NCBI GenBank assembly: GCA_023957995.1
Contig: JAMLGK010000007.1
Location: 62,001 to 126,000 of the forward strand
Reading direction: 5' to 3'
Origin: Microthrixaceae bacterium
GTDB taxonomy: Bacteria > Actinomycetota > Acidimicrobiia > Acidimicrobiales > Microtrichaceae
DNA: 64,000 nt
Shown: positions 41,355 to 49,940 of the stretch, one piece after another
Numbering within the stretch: the first letter of the stretch is position 1
Layout of the letters: the number at the start of each line of letters is the position of its first letter
Program-made: the position numbers and the translations under genes
Notes under the pieces: generated by a model
What the model was told of the DNA's origin: nothing
The model's input: only the letters and a program-made list of their open reading frames with translations
The model's database searches: none

Positions 41355-42845
41355 GTGTCCGACACCACAACAGCCGACGCCCAGCCGCAAGAAGCGGTCG
41401 ACCCCATGGGCGACTACATCCCCCGACAGATAACCGAGAACGATCTCGGCGAATTGTCCCTAGACGACGCATACGCGCAATCCATGGTGGATGTGGCCGA
41501 CGGCCAGTTGGTCACCGGCACGGTCGTGAAGGTCGACCGCGACGAGGTCCTGCTCGACATCGGTTACAAGTCCGAGGGCGTCATCCCCAGCCGCGAGCTG
41601 TCGATCCGCAACGAGGTCGACCCCGGCGAGGTCGTCTCCCTCGGCGACGAGATCGAAGCCCTGGTCCTGCAGAAGGAGGACAAGGAAGGGCGTCTGGTCC
41701 TGTCCAAGAAGCGCGCCCAGTACGAGCGCGCCTGGGGCACGATCGAGAAGATCAAGGAAGAAGAGGGTGTCGTTTCGGGACCCGTCATCGAGGTCGTCAA
41801 GGGCGGCCTGATCCTCGATATCGGCCTTCGTGGCTTCCTGCCGGCCTCACTGGTGGAGCTCCGTCGTGTGCGCGACCTGCAGCCCTACATCGGCCGCGAC
41901 CTCGAAGCGAAGATCATCGAGCTCGACAAGAACCGCAACAACGTGGTGTTGAGCCGGCGCGCCTACCTCGAGGAGACGCAGAAGGAACAGCGCGAGGACT
42001 TCCTCACCAACCTCAAGCCGGGCGAGCGCCGCAAGGGCACCGTGTCCAGCGTGGTCAACTTCGGTGCGTTCGTGGATCTCGGCGGAATGGATGGACTCAT
42101 CCACGTCTCGGAGCTCTCCTGGAAGCACGTCGACCACCCCGGTTCGGTCGTCACCGTCGGCGACGAGGTGGATGTCGAGGTGCTCGAGGTCGACCACGAC
42201 CGCGAGCGCATCTCGCTCTCACTCAAGGCCACCCAGCAGGATCCGTGGCAGGAGTTCGCCTCCAACCACCAGGTCGGAGAGCTGGTCTACGGCCGGGTCA
42301 CCAAGCTCGTTCCGTTCGGTTCGTTCATCCAGGTGGGCGACGGCATCGAGGGACTCGTGCACATCTCGGAGATGTCCGCACACCACGTGGACCTGCCCGA
42401 ACAGGTCGTCACACCCGGCGAGGAGCTGTGGGTCAAGATCATCGACCTCGACCTCGACCGTCGGCGTATCAGCCTCTCGATCAAGCAGGCCGCCGAGGGC
42501 GGCATCGTCGCTGCTGAGTACCAGGAGCACTTCGGCGAGCACGCCTACGACGACGAGGGCAACTACATCGGTGGCGAGATCGCTCCCGACGAGACCTCTG
42601 AGGGCCAGGAAGCCTGGGCGGAGTACTACGCCGAACAGGGTGGCGAAGCACCGCCAGAGGGTGCAGCACCAGCCGGGGCGGAGCAGGCCGAGGCCGGAGC
42701 TGAAGCCGCTGTCGAAGCTGCTGCGGAGCCGGTGAGCGACGAGTCCGGGACGCCCGAGGCGCCTGAGGCAGACGCCACGGTCGATTCCGAGGCGCCGGAA
42801 CCCGCCGCCGAGGCGGCAGCCGCCGAGGAGCCAGGCGAGGGCTGA
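41355..42845 (+). CDS. rpsA: 30S ribosomal protein S1
   Basis: RNA-binding ribosomal protein, 496 residues, with four S1 domains. Their strand-rich starts are GQLVTGTVVKVDRDEVLLDIGYKSEG, EGVVSGPVIEVVKGGLILDIGLRGFLPAS, GERRKGTVSSVVNFGAFVDLG and GELVYGRVTKLVPFGSFIQVGDG. The C-terminal ~110 residues are an acidic Ala/Glu/Pro-rich tail (GAEQAEAGAEAAVEAAAEP). GTG 41355 begins the family-typical N-terminus. A strong terminator follows. Confidence 0.96.
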   Translation: MSDTTTADAQPQEAVDPMGDYIPRQITENDLGELSLDDAYAQSMVDVADGQLVTGTVVKVDRDEVLLDIGYKSEGVIPSRELSIRNEVDPGEVVSLGDEIEALVLQKEDKEGRLVLSKKRAQYERAWGTIEKIKEEEGVVSGPVIEVVKGGLILDIGLRGFLPASLVELRRVRDLQPYIGRDLEAKIIELDKNRNNVVLSRRAYLEETQKEQREDFLTNLKPGERRKGTVSSVVNFGAFVDLGGMDGLIHVSELSWKHVDHPGSVVTVGDEVDVEVLEVDHDRERISLSLKATQQDPWQEFASNHQVGELVYGRVTKLVPFGSFIQVGDGIEGLVHISEMSAHHVDLPEQVVTPGEELWVKIIDLDLDRRRISLSIKQAAEGGIVAAEYQEHFGEHAYDDEGNYIGGEIAPDETSEGQEAWAEYYAEQGGEAPPEGAAPAGAEQAEAGAEAAVEAAAEPVSDESGTPEAPEADATVDSEAPEPAAEAAAAEEPGEG

Positions 42846-42887
42846 TACCTGGGGCAGAGCCCACGGCTCCGCCCTCACGACAACGAC

Positions 42888-42924
42888 GAGACGCCCCGGG
42901 CCTTTGCGCACCGGGGCGTCTTCG
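42888..42924 (+). terminator. Rho-independent-type terminator after rpsA
   Basis: A perfect 10-bp stem gacgccccgg / ccggggcgtc with an 11-nt loop, followed by ttcg. The remaining 270 bp up to cpaB hold no gene I can support; a Flp pilin gene in particular is absent. A TTAAAG element at 43094-43099 may belong to the cpaB promoter. Confidence 0.7.
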
Positions 42925-43191
42925 CGCGCTCGGCCGTGTCGCAGCATGCGCTTGCCCTGAGGAAGGCTGCCGGGCCGATTCGCACAGAACCGGTGCCCTG
43001 ATACACCGGGCCGGGGCCTGTACGCGGAGGTCTACCGGAGTGCCCGGGCGGGATTGAACGGGCGGGACCGAAGGGGATTGTTGGGGCGGATCCTTAAAGG
43101 CGGGGCGTGAACCGGTCGAACGTAATGCCAAGCGGATTCCGCGCCCCGCGCCGGATGTCCGTGCACACCCCAAGCACGCACGGAGAAACAA

Positions 43192-44058
43192 GTGAGTTCA
43201 CGTCGAACGTTGATCCTCATCGGAGCCCTACTGCTGGGAGGCCTCGCGGCCTTCCTCACGCTCAACTACGTCCGTGGGGTGGAGAACCGCGTCTCCGAGG
43301 ACACCGAGCTGATCGAGGTCGTCGTCGCCCAGGCACCCGTGGCCGAGGGAACGCAGGCCTCGGCCGCAATTGCCGACGGCAGCCTCGCTGTCGCCGAGCG
43401 TGCACGCCAGGACGTTCCGGCGAATGCCGTGTCGCGCCTCGCCGATGTCGAGGGCGAGGTGGCTGCCATCGACCTGAGCGGCGGCGAGATCGTCACCTCG
43501 ACGATGTTCGCCGGGATCCAGGACCTGACCGGATCCCGCTCCGCCTCGCTGGATCCGGGCAATGTGGCCATCACCGTCAATGTCGACAGCGCGTCGGTCA
43601 GTGGTGGTCTGATCCAGCCCGGTGACCGGGTGAACCTGCTCGTGCGGTTCCAGCGCACCGCCACGGCCGCCGGAGACGCCGAGGGCGGCGAGGGCGACAC
43701 CGGAGAGACCTCCCTCGGGGTGGGCGACGGTGGCGTGATCATCCCGAAGCCGGCCGGCTACGCCTTCCAGGCGGTGAAGGTCTTCGCCGTCGGAACCGAT
43801 GCTGGTACCGCGGTCGCCGACGAGTCGGCGGACGGGGAGGCCGAAGGCGGAGCCACCGAGAACCTGTCGACATTCCTCACCCTGCAGATGCCTCCCGAGG
43901 ATGCAGCCCTGTTGGCCTCGGTGCGTGATGCAGAGCTCTTCGCATCACTGGTGCCGCCCGACTACGAACCCCGGCCGATCGAAGTGATCGGTGACCTGCC
44001 TGCCCTGCCGGGCATGGAAGGCCGCGGCATCTACGAGGACGAGAACGCAGGACAGTGA
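43192..44058 (+). CDS. cpaB: Flp pilus assembly protein CpaB/RcpC
   Basis: A 288-residue periplasmic/cell-wall component of Tad pili with an N-terminal membrane anchor (TLILIGALLLGGLAAFLTLNYV). It has an SAF-like region (VVVAQAPVAEGTQ, AISRLADVEGE-type segment) and the CpaB block LDPGNVAITVNVDSASVSGGLIQPGDRVNLLV. The middle has a Gly/Glu/Asp-rich linker (about residues 160-225). GTG 43192 starts the Tad operon; the stop overlaps cpaE as GTGA. Confidence 0.88.
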   Translation: MSSRRTLILIGALLLGGLAAFLTLNYVRGVENRVSEDTELIEVVVAQAPVAEGTQASAAIADGSLAVAERARQDVPANAVSRLADVEGEVAAIDLSGGEIVTSTMFAGIQDLTGSRSASLDPGNVAITVNVDSASVSGGLIQPGDRVNLLVRFQRTATAAGDAEGGEGDTGETSLGVGDGGVIIPKPAGYAFQAVKVFAVGTDAGTAVADESADGEAEGGATENLSTFLTLQMPPEDAALLASVRDAELFASLVPPDYEPRPIEVIGDLPALPGMEGRGIYEDENAGQ

Positions 44059-45341
44059 GCGAGATCGTGACCACCGGCGAACCGCACCCCAGTGCAGCCC
44101 CGTCGGCATACCCGCAACACGCCCCGAACGTGGCCGTCGCAGCCAACGGGACACCTGTCCCCGTCGCGACCCCGGGAGTGTCGGTGGCCGTTGTGGAGCT
44201 CGACGTACCCACTCGGGAACGCATCGTGTCGCTCCTCGGCGACGGGGTCACCCCGTTCAACACCCTCGAGGAGCTCACTTCCCGCCTGACCGGCGCGATG
44301 CCGGTCGTGGCGGTGCTCGGACCGTCCTGCACGAGTTCCGACACGCTCCCCCTGATCGAACGCGTCAACCAGCAGTACCCCTACATGGCGTCGGTGATGA
44401 TCGTCTCGGAGCTCAGCACGACCCTGCTCCAGCAGGCACTGCGGGCCGGGGTCCGCGATGTGCTCGCAATGGGTGGCGAGGCCGGCGCGCTGGCGCTGGC
44501 CGTGCAGCGCGTTGCCGTGTCGCTCGAGTCGGCACCCCGGGCGGTACCCACAGCACCGCCCGCGGATTCTGAGGGCGCGGATCTCGAGGCGGTCAACGGG
44601 AAGGTCTATTCGATCTTCTCCACCAAGGGCGGCTCGGGGAAGTCGGTCCTGGCCACCTCGTTGGCCACGACCCTCGCCCGACGCAGCGACCTCCCCGTGT
44701 GCCTGGTGGATGCCGATCTGCAGTTCGGCGACGTCGCGGTGATGCTCAAGCTCGCCCCCAGCCACACCATCGTCGATGCGGTATCGGTGCTCGACCGCCT
44801 GGATCCCGCAATGCTCGACGGGCTGTTGGTGACCCACGAACCCAGCGGACTGCGCGTGTTGCCCGCTCCGCTCGAGCCCGCCTTCGCCGACCAGGTGTCC
44901 GCACACGACATGCGGACCATCATCGACACCCTGCGCACGTTCTGCGGTCACGTGGTGGTCGACACACCGGCCTACTTCAATGACGTAGTGCTCGGGCTGG
45001 TGGAGGCCTCCGACGACGTCCTGCTGGTGGCCGGCATGGACATCCCCAACATCAAGAACGTCAAGATCGGCCTGCAGACCCTTCGCCTGCTCGACACTCC
45101 GACCGAGAAGCTGCACCTCGTGCTCAACAGGGCCAACTCGAAGGTGAAGCTGGAGGTCAGTGAGGTCGAGAAGACGCTCGGAATGAAGGCCACGGCGCTC
45201 ATTCCCAGCGACATCGCAGTTCCCCAGTCGGTCAACAAGGGCGAGCCGGTGGTTCAGTTCGCCCCCAAGTCCTCGGTGGCCAAATCGATCGAGGATCTCG
45301 CCGACATGATGCTGCCGCGCCAGGCCAAGCGGAAGCGCTGA
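44055..45341 (+). CDS. cpaE: Tad localisation ATPase CpaE/TadZ
   Basis: A 428-residue protein with an N-terminal receiver-like domain (VAVVELDVPTRERIVSLL...ASVMIVSELSTTLLQQALRAGVRDVL) and a C-terminal MinD/ParA-type ATPase. The deviant Walker A FSTKGGSGKSVLATSLA is at about residue 190, with CLVDADLQFGDV and VVVDTPAYFND downstream. It positions the Tad machinery at the membrane. The start is coupled to cpaB; cpaF follows after 17 bp. Confidence 0.92.
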   Translation: MSEIVTTGEPHPSAAPSAYPQHAPNVAVAANGTPVPVATPGVSVAVVELDVPTRERIVSLLGDGVTPFNTLEELTSRLTGAMPVVAVLGPSCTSSDTLPLIERVNQQYPYMASVMIVSELSTTLLQQALRAGVRDVLAMGGEAGALALAVQRVAVSLESAPRAVPTAPPADSEGADLEAVNGKVYSIFSTKGGSGKSVLATSLATTLARRSDLPVCLVDADLQFGDVAVMLKLAPSHTIVDAVSVLDRLDPAMLDGLLVTHEPSGLRVLPAPLEPAFADQVSAHDMRTIIDTLRTFCGHVVVDTPAYFNDVVLGLVEASDDVLLVAGMDIPNIKNVKIGLQTLRLLDTPTEKLHLVLNRANSKVKLEVSEVEKTLGMKATALIPSDIAVPQSVNKGEPVVQFAPKSSVAKSIEDLADMMLPRQAKRKR

Positions 45342-45358
45342 GACAACCGAGGAATCTG

Positions 45359-47080
45359 ATGCCCACCTACCGCCGAGAGCCAGTCGACAACAACGATCCG
45401 GAAGCCCCTCCGGCCGCCCCGCGTGGCGCGTTCAGCCCGCCGCCGGTGGGCGGCGAGAGCCCCGGCTCCGCTCCGCAACAACCTGTCTTTCCCTCCAACG
45501 GCTCCTTCACCCCTCCGAGCGCTGATCCGGTCGCAGATGTCCTGAAACCGAATGCCCCGGCACCCAGCGGTCCCGCCCCGGCCGCGAGCGCCGCGGTCGG
45601 CAGCGGCGCGTTCGCCCCTCCGCCCGCCACAGCGGATCCCGCCCCGTTCCGTCCGCCGGCCGCCACGACCCCGCCACCGTCGACGAACGGGTCGCTCCCG
45701 CAGCAGCCCCCCGCTGCGGCGGGCCACGGTGCCGGCGGCGGTGCTGAGCAGCCACCGGCGGGCGACAAGGCACCCGTGCGGACCAAGCCGACCAAGGGCG
45801 ACAGTGCCACGGCCGAACTCAGGCACCGGATCCATGAACAACTCATCGAGGAACTCGGACCGATCCTCTTCGACAGCCGGCTCTCCGAGGAGGATCTCCG
45901 GCGCAAGGTGAACGACCAGCTGCACAGCGCCATCGCGGCCGAGCGGGTCCCGCTGAGCGCGGCCGACAAGGCGGCGCTGATCCAGGCCGTGGCCGACGAC
46001 ATCCTGGGTTACGGCCCGATCGATCAGCTGCTGCGCGACGAAGCCGTCACCGAGATCATGGTCAACGGCCCCGACATGACCTTCGTCGAGCGCAACGGAA
46101 AGCTGACCCTCGACGAGAACATCCGCTTCATCGACTACGACCACGTGCGGCGTGTGATCGACAAGATCGTGTCGGCCATCGGTCGTCGCGTCGACGAGTC
46201 GACCCCGATGGTGGATGCCCGACTGCCCGACGGCAGCCGCGTCAACGCGGTGATCGCACCGCTGGCGATCGGCGGTCCGTTCCTCACGATCCGTAAGTTC
46301 GCAACCGATCCGCTACGGATCGACGACCTGATCCGATTCGGTTCGGTCAACGCACACGCGGCCCGTTTCCTCCAGGCGTGCATCGTCGGCAAGCTGAACG
46401 TGATCGTGTCGGGCGGTACCGGTACCGGCAAGACGACCATGCTCAACGTGTTGTCGGGCTTCATCCCCACCGACGAGCGGATCGTCACCGTCGAGGACGC
46501 AAAGGAACTCCAGCTCCACCAGGACCACGTCCTGTCCCTCGAATCCCGGCCTCCCAACGTCGAGGGTCGCGGCGAGGTATCGATCCGGGACCTGGTCAAG
46601 AACACCCTCCGTATGCGTCCCGACCGGATCGTGGTGGGGGAGTGCCGTTCCGGTGAGGCACTGGACATGCTCCAGGCCATGAACACCGGCCACGACGGAT
46701 CGCTCACCACCGTGCACGCCAACAGCCCCAGGGACACGCTGGCCCGCCTGGAGACACTCGTGCTGATGGCCGGGTTCGATCTCCCGGTCCGTGCGATCCG
46801 TGAGCAGATGGCTTCGGCGATCGATGTGATCGTGCAGTTGTCGCGGCTGCGTGACGGGACCCGTCGGGTCACCCACGTCACCGAGGTGCAGGGAATGGAG
46901 GGTGACGTCATCACGCTCCAGGACGTGTTCCTGTTCGACTTCTCCGCCGGAGTCGACGAATCGGGGCGCTTCCGCGGGCAACTCCAGGCCACCGGCGTGC
47001 GGCCCAAGTTCGCGACGAAGCTCGCGGACCTCGGTATCCGACTGGGTCCGGAGATGTTCGCTCCGGGGGCAACCGCGTGA
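45359..47080 (+). CDS. cpaF: Tad secretion ATPase CpaF/TadA
   Basis: Hexameric secretion ATPase of 573 residues. The first ~140 residues are a low-complexity Pro/Ala/Gly tail. The ATPase core follows: LIQAVADDILGYGPIDQLL, EIMVNGPDMTFVERNG, RVNAVIAPLAIGGPFLTIRKF, Walker A GGTGTGKTT (about 350), Asp-box VTVEDAKELQL, Walker B RIVVGECRSGEALD and TTVHANSPRDTLARLE. It powers pilin assembly or export with TadB and TadC. Its stop overlaps tadB as GTGA. Confidence 0.95.
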   Translation: MPTYRREPVDNNDPEAPPAAPRGAFSPPPVGGESPGSAPQQPVFPSNGSFTPPSADPVADVLKPNAPAPSGPAPAASAAVGSGAFAPPPATADPAPFRPPAATTPPPSTNGSLPQQPPAAAGHGAGGGAEQPPAGDKAPVRTKPTKGDSATAELRHRIHEQLIEELGPILFDSRLSEEDLRRKVNDQLHSAIAAERVPLSAADKAALIQAVADDILGYGPIDQLLRDEAVTEIMVNGPDMTFVERNGKLTLDENIRFIDYDHVRRVIDKIVSAIGRRVDESTPMVDARLPDGSRVNAVIAPLAIGGPFLTIRKFATDPLRIDDLIRFGSVNAHAARFLQACIVGKLNVIVSGGTGTGKTTMLNVLSGFIPTDERIVTVEDAKELQLHQDHVLSLESRPPNVEGRGEVSIRDLVKNTLRMRPDRIVVGECRSGEALDMLQAMNTGHDGSLTTVHANSPRDTLARLETLVLMAGFDLPVRAIREQMASAIDVIVQLSRLRDGTRRVTHVTEVQGMEGDVITLQDVFLFDFSAGVDESGRFRGQLQATGVRPKFATKLADLGIRLGPEMFAPGATA

Positions 47081-48993
47081 GGATCCGGTCCCGGGCGCTG
47101 ATGCGCTCCGCTCTGCTCGGCATGGTGTTCGGCCTGATCGCCGCGCCGGTTGTCGTGGCGGCCCAGGAGGATCCCGCCTCCGACGGTTCGGGTCTGAGCG
47201 TCGAACGGGTTGACGCCAGGGGTGAGAGCTGGCGCATCAGCGGGGTGTCCCCCGGTGGCGCACCGACCCTGGAGCTGGACGGGGAGAGCCTGGCGACCAA
47301 GCAACAGGAGATCACCACCGATCTGGTGGTCGTGATCGACAATGACCGATCCCTTCCCAACGGCAACCTGCAGCTGTCCAGCAACGCTGCGGCGACGTTG
47401 CTCCCGGGCGTGGGCCCGATCGGCAAGGTGGGTGTCGTCAGCACCGCTCGTCTGGGTGCCCAACAGGAACTCCCGCTCAGCGCCGACCCGAACGCTGTGG
47501 CCGGTGCGATGCAGGCCGTGACAGCGGACGGGGACTCGGCGGTGTGGGACGCGATCACGAGGGCCGCAGGGCTGCTCGAATCGAGTGACGCCCCCCAGAA
47601 GCGCGTTGTTGCCTACGTGGGGTCAGGTGACCGTCTCTCGACGAGTTCTCCGGGCGCGGCAGAGACAGCCCTGCGCCTGGCCGACGCACAGTTGGACGTG
47701 ATGACCGTACCGACCGCCCAGAACGCGGCCCGGCTCTCCGAGATGGTCGAGGCGGTCGGAGGTTCGTTCACACCACTGGCCGGTGACGACGACTACGAAC
47801 AGGGAACCGAGGACGAACTGGTCCGCCTCGACGAGCAGTTCTCGCTGGCCTTCTCACCGCTCGAGGGCAGCGAGCCCGTCGACCTGACCGTGCTCGCCGC
47901 GCAGGGCGAACAGACCCAGGTGGTGAGTGTTCAACCCGGAGCGGTCACCACGGGTGCGAAGTCCCTGTCGGCCGTGGTGCCATCGAGCAGCCTCGTGCAG
48001 TCGATCCTCTCCAACGGTCTGACCAGATGGCTGGCGGTCCTCCTGCTCGCGGGTGCCGTGGTCGGGTTCGTGTGGTCCCTGCTCAACATGGTGGTCCCCG
48101 ACAAGGACAGCCTCGAGAACCGCCTCCAGGTCTACGAGGAGACCGCCGAGGGTCCGATCGAGGGTGACGGCGAGGCCCATGGGGTCATGACCGTGCCGAT
48201 CCTGCAGCGTGCGGTCGACTTCACCGGTGAGATGGCCGAGAAGCGTGGCTTCCTGGAGTCCATCGAGGTGTCCCTCGAGCGTGCCTCGCTCCCGCTGAGG
48301 GCGGCCGAGGCCATGTTCTTCGTGGCCACCCTGGCCTTCCTCCTGGGCGTGGTGGCCGTGGTGCTGACCGGGAACCTGCTGATGGGACTGGTGGTGTTCG
48401 GGTTCGCCCTGATGCTTCCCAAGGCGATCCTGGACATGCGTGTGCGGCGGCGTCAGAAGAAGTTCGTCGGACAGCTCCCCGACATGCTCGCCCTGCTGGC
48501 GGGAACGCTGAAGGCCGGTTACTCGATCACACAGGGTTTCGAGGCGGTCTCCAAGGAGGTCGACGAGCCGATGGGCAAGGAGCTGCGCCGGGTCGTCACC
48601 GAACATCGGCTCGGGCGCACCCTCGAGGACGCACTCGATTCGACCGCAGGGCGGATGGGCTCGGACGACTTCGCCTGGACGGTCATGGCCATCAAGATCC
48701 AGCGGGAGGTCGGAGGAAACCTGGCCGAACTCCTCATGACCGTCGCAGACACCATGACCCAGCGGGAACGCCTGCGCCGTGACGTCAACAGCCTCACGGC
48801 GGAGGGACGTGTATCAGCGTTCATCCTGGGCCTGTTGCCCCCGGCGCTCGGCGTGGTGATGTACATGATGAACCGCGATTACATCATGGAGCTCTTCACC
48901 CCGGGTCTGGGCTACGTGATGATCGGAGCAGCGGTTGTTGCGATGGTCATCGGGTTCGTGTGGATGAAAAAGATCATCACGATCGAGGTGTGA
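47077..48993 (+). CDS. tadB: VWA-like domain fused to TadB (type II secretion F)
   Basis: A 638-residue fusion. Residues 1-29 form a signal peptide (LLGMVFGLIAAPVVVAAQE). Residues about 75-245 form a von Willebrand A-like fold (LVVVIDNDRSLPNGNLQ, GKVGVVSTARLG, SAVWDAITRAAGLLESS); the MIDAS start reads DNDRS, a near match to DxSxS. After a TM helix (LAVLLLAGAVVGFVWSLLNMVV, about 330) comes TadB: FVGQLPDMLALLAGTLKAGYSITQGFEAV, EHRLGRTLEDALD and NLAELLMTVADTM, with TM helices. Ordinary TadB lacks the extracellular domain. It is coupled to cpaF and tadC. Confidence 0.88.
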   Translation: MRIRSRALMRSALLGMVFGLIAAPVVVAAQEDPASDGSGLSVERVDARGESWRISGVSPGGAPTLELDGESLATKQQEITTDLVVVIDNDRSLPNGNLQLSSNAAATLLPGVGPIGKVGVVSTARLGAQQELPLSADPNAVAGAMQAVTADGDSAVWDAITRAAGLLESSDAPQKRVVAYVGSGDRLSTSSPGAAETALRLADAQLDVMTVPTAQNAARLSEMVEAVGGSFTPLAGDDDYEQGTEDELVRLDEQFSLAFSPLEGSEPVDLTVLAAQGEQTQVVSVQPGAVTTGAKSLSAVVPSSSLVQSILSNGLTRWLAVLLLAGAVVGFVWSLLNMVVPDKDSLENRLQVYEETAEGPIEGDGEAHGVMTVPILQRAVDFTGEMAEKRGFLESIEVSLERASLPLRAAEAMFFVATLAFLLGVVAVVLTGNLLMGLVVFGFALMLPKAILDMRVRRRQKKFVGQLPDMLALLAGTLKAGYSITQGFEAVSKEVDEPMGKELRRVVTEHRLGRTLEDALDSTAGRMGSDDFAWTVMAIKIQREVGGNLAELLMTVADTMTQRERLRRDVNSLTAEGRVSAFILGLLPPALGVVMYMMNRDYIMELFTPGLGYVMIGAAVVAMVIGFVWMKKIITIEV

Positions 48994-48995
48994 CG

Positions 48996-49922
48996 ATGTC
49001 GCCGACCGTATTGTTCGCAGCCCTGATGGTCGCCGGAGGTGTCTCCGCGGTCGTGTTCGTCGTGCTGTCGCAGATCGAAGAACGTCAGATGATCCGCGAG
49101 ACGCTGCGTCAGCTCGACGGCTACGAGGTGGAGAGCACGAGGGACCAGGAGCTCCTGGATCCTCTCAGGGACCGGGCGCTCCAACCGTTCCTCAACGGGC
49201 TCACCGGCCTGGGCCGTCGGTTCACGCCCATCGGATACGTCGAGAAGGTGAAGCAACGGTTCGTCTGGGCCGGCGAGATGGATCCGACCAAGGTGGACCG
49301 CTTCCTGGCGGTCAAGGTGGTCACGTCCGCTCTCGCCGTGGTGGCGTTCATCGCCATCTTCATCTTCGGTGTGTTGCCGCTCAGCGGCATGCCCAAGCTG
49401 GTCGTCGGAGGTGCGATAGTCGCGGCCTTCGTCATGGGCCCGGACTCGAGCCTCAAGAAGCGGGTGTCGAGTCGCCAGCACGAGATCCAGGTCACCCTGC
49501 CCGACGTACTCGATCTGCTGGTCATCTCGGTCGAGGCCGGACTCGGCTTCGAACAGGCGCTGGACCGGGTGATCCACTCGGTGCCCGGTGCGATGAGTGA
49601 CGAGTTCTCGAGGATGCTCGGAGAGACCAGGGCCGGTGCCAACCGCTCGGATGCCATGCGCGCCCTGGACGACCGCTGCAACGTGCCCGAGCTGCGCAGC
49701 TTCGTGATGGCGATCATCCAGGCGGACACGTTCGGCGTCTCGATCGGCCGGGTGCTGCGGAGCCAGTCCCAGGAGATGAGGATCAAACGGCGCCAGTTGG
49801 CCGAGGAGCAGGCCCAGAAGGCGCCGGTGAAGATGATGATCCCGATGGTCTTCTGCATCTTCCCTGCCCTGTTCGCGGTCGTGCTGGGCCCGGCGATCCT
49901 GCAGATCAAGGAGGGACTGTGA
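48996..49922 (+). CDS. tadC: Tad inner-membrane protein TadC
   Basis: A 308-residue second GspF-like platform protein: N-terminal TM (VLFAALMVAGGVSAVVFVVLS), then TLPDVLDLLVISVEAGLGFEQALDRV, SDEFSRMLGETRAGANRSDAMRALDDR, FVMAIIQADTFGVSIGRVLRSQSQEMR and a C-terminal TM region. ATG 48996 lies 2 nt after the tadB stop. The stop codon sits inside a perfect 8-bp inverted repeat. Confidence 0.92.
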   Translation: MSPTVLFAALMVAGGVSAVVFVVLSQIEERQMIRETLRQLDGYEVESTRDQELLDPLRDRALQPFLNGLTGLGRRFTPIGYVEKVKQRFVWAGEMDPTKVDRFLAVKVVTSALAVVAFIAIFIFGVLPLSGMPKLVVGGAIVAAFVMGPDSSLKKRVSSRQHEIQVTLPDVLDLLVISVEAGLGFEQALDRVIHSVPGAMSDEFSRMLGETRAGANRSDAMRALDDRCNVPELRSFVMAIIQADTFGVSIGRVLRSQSQEMRIKRRQLAEEQAQKAPVKMMIPMVFCIFPALFAVVLGPAILQIKEGL

Positions 49923-49940
49923 GTCCCTCAGGGCGATGAG

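Noticed and set aside
43094..43126. Sigma-28-like promoter (TAAA...CGA) upstream of cpaB
   Set aside because: TTAAAG is followed at the right distance only by a poor match to GCCGATAA, so I do not call it.
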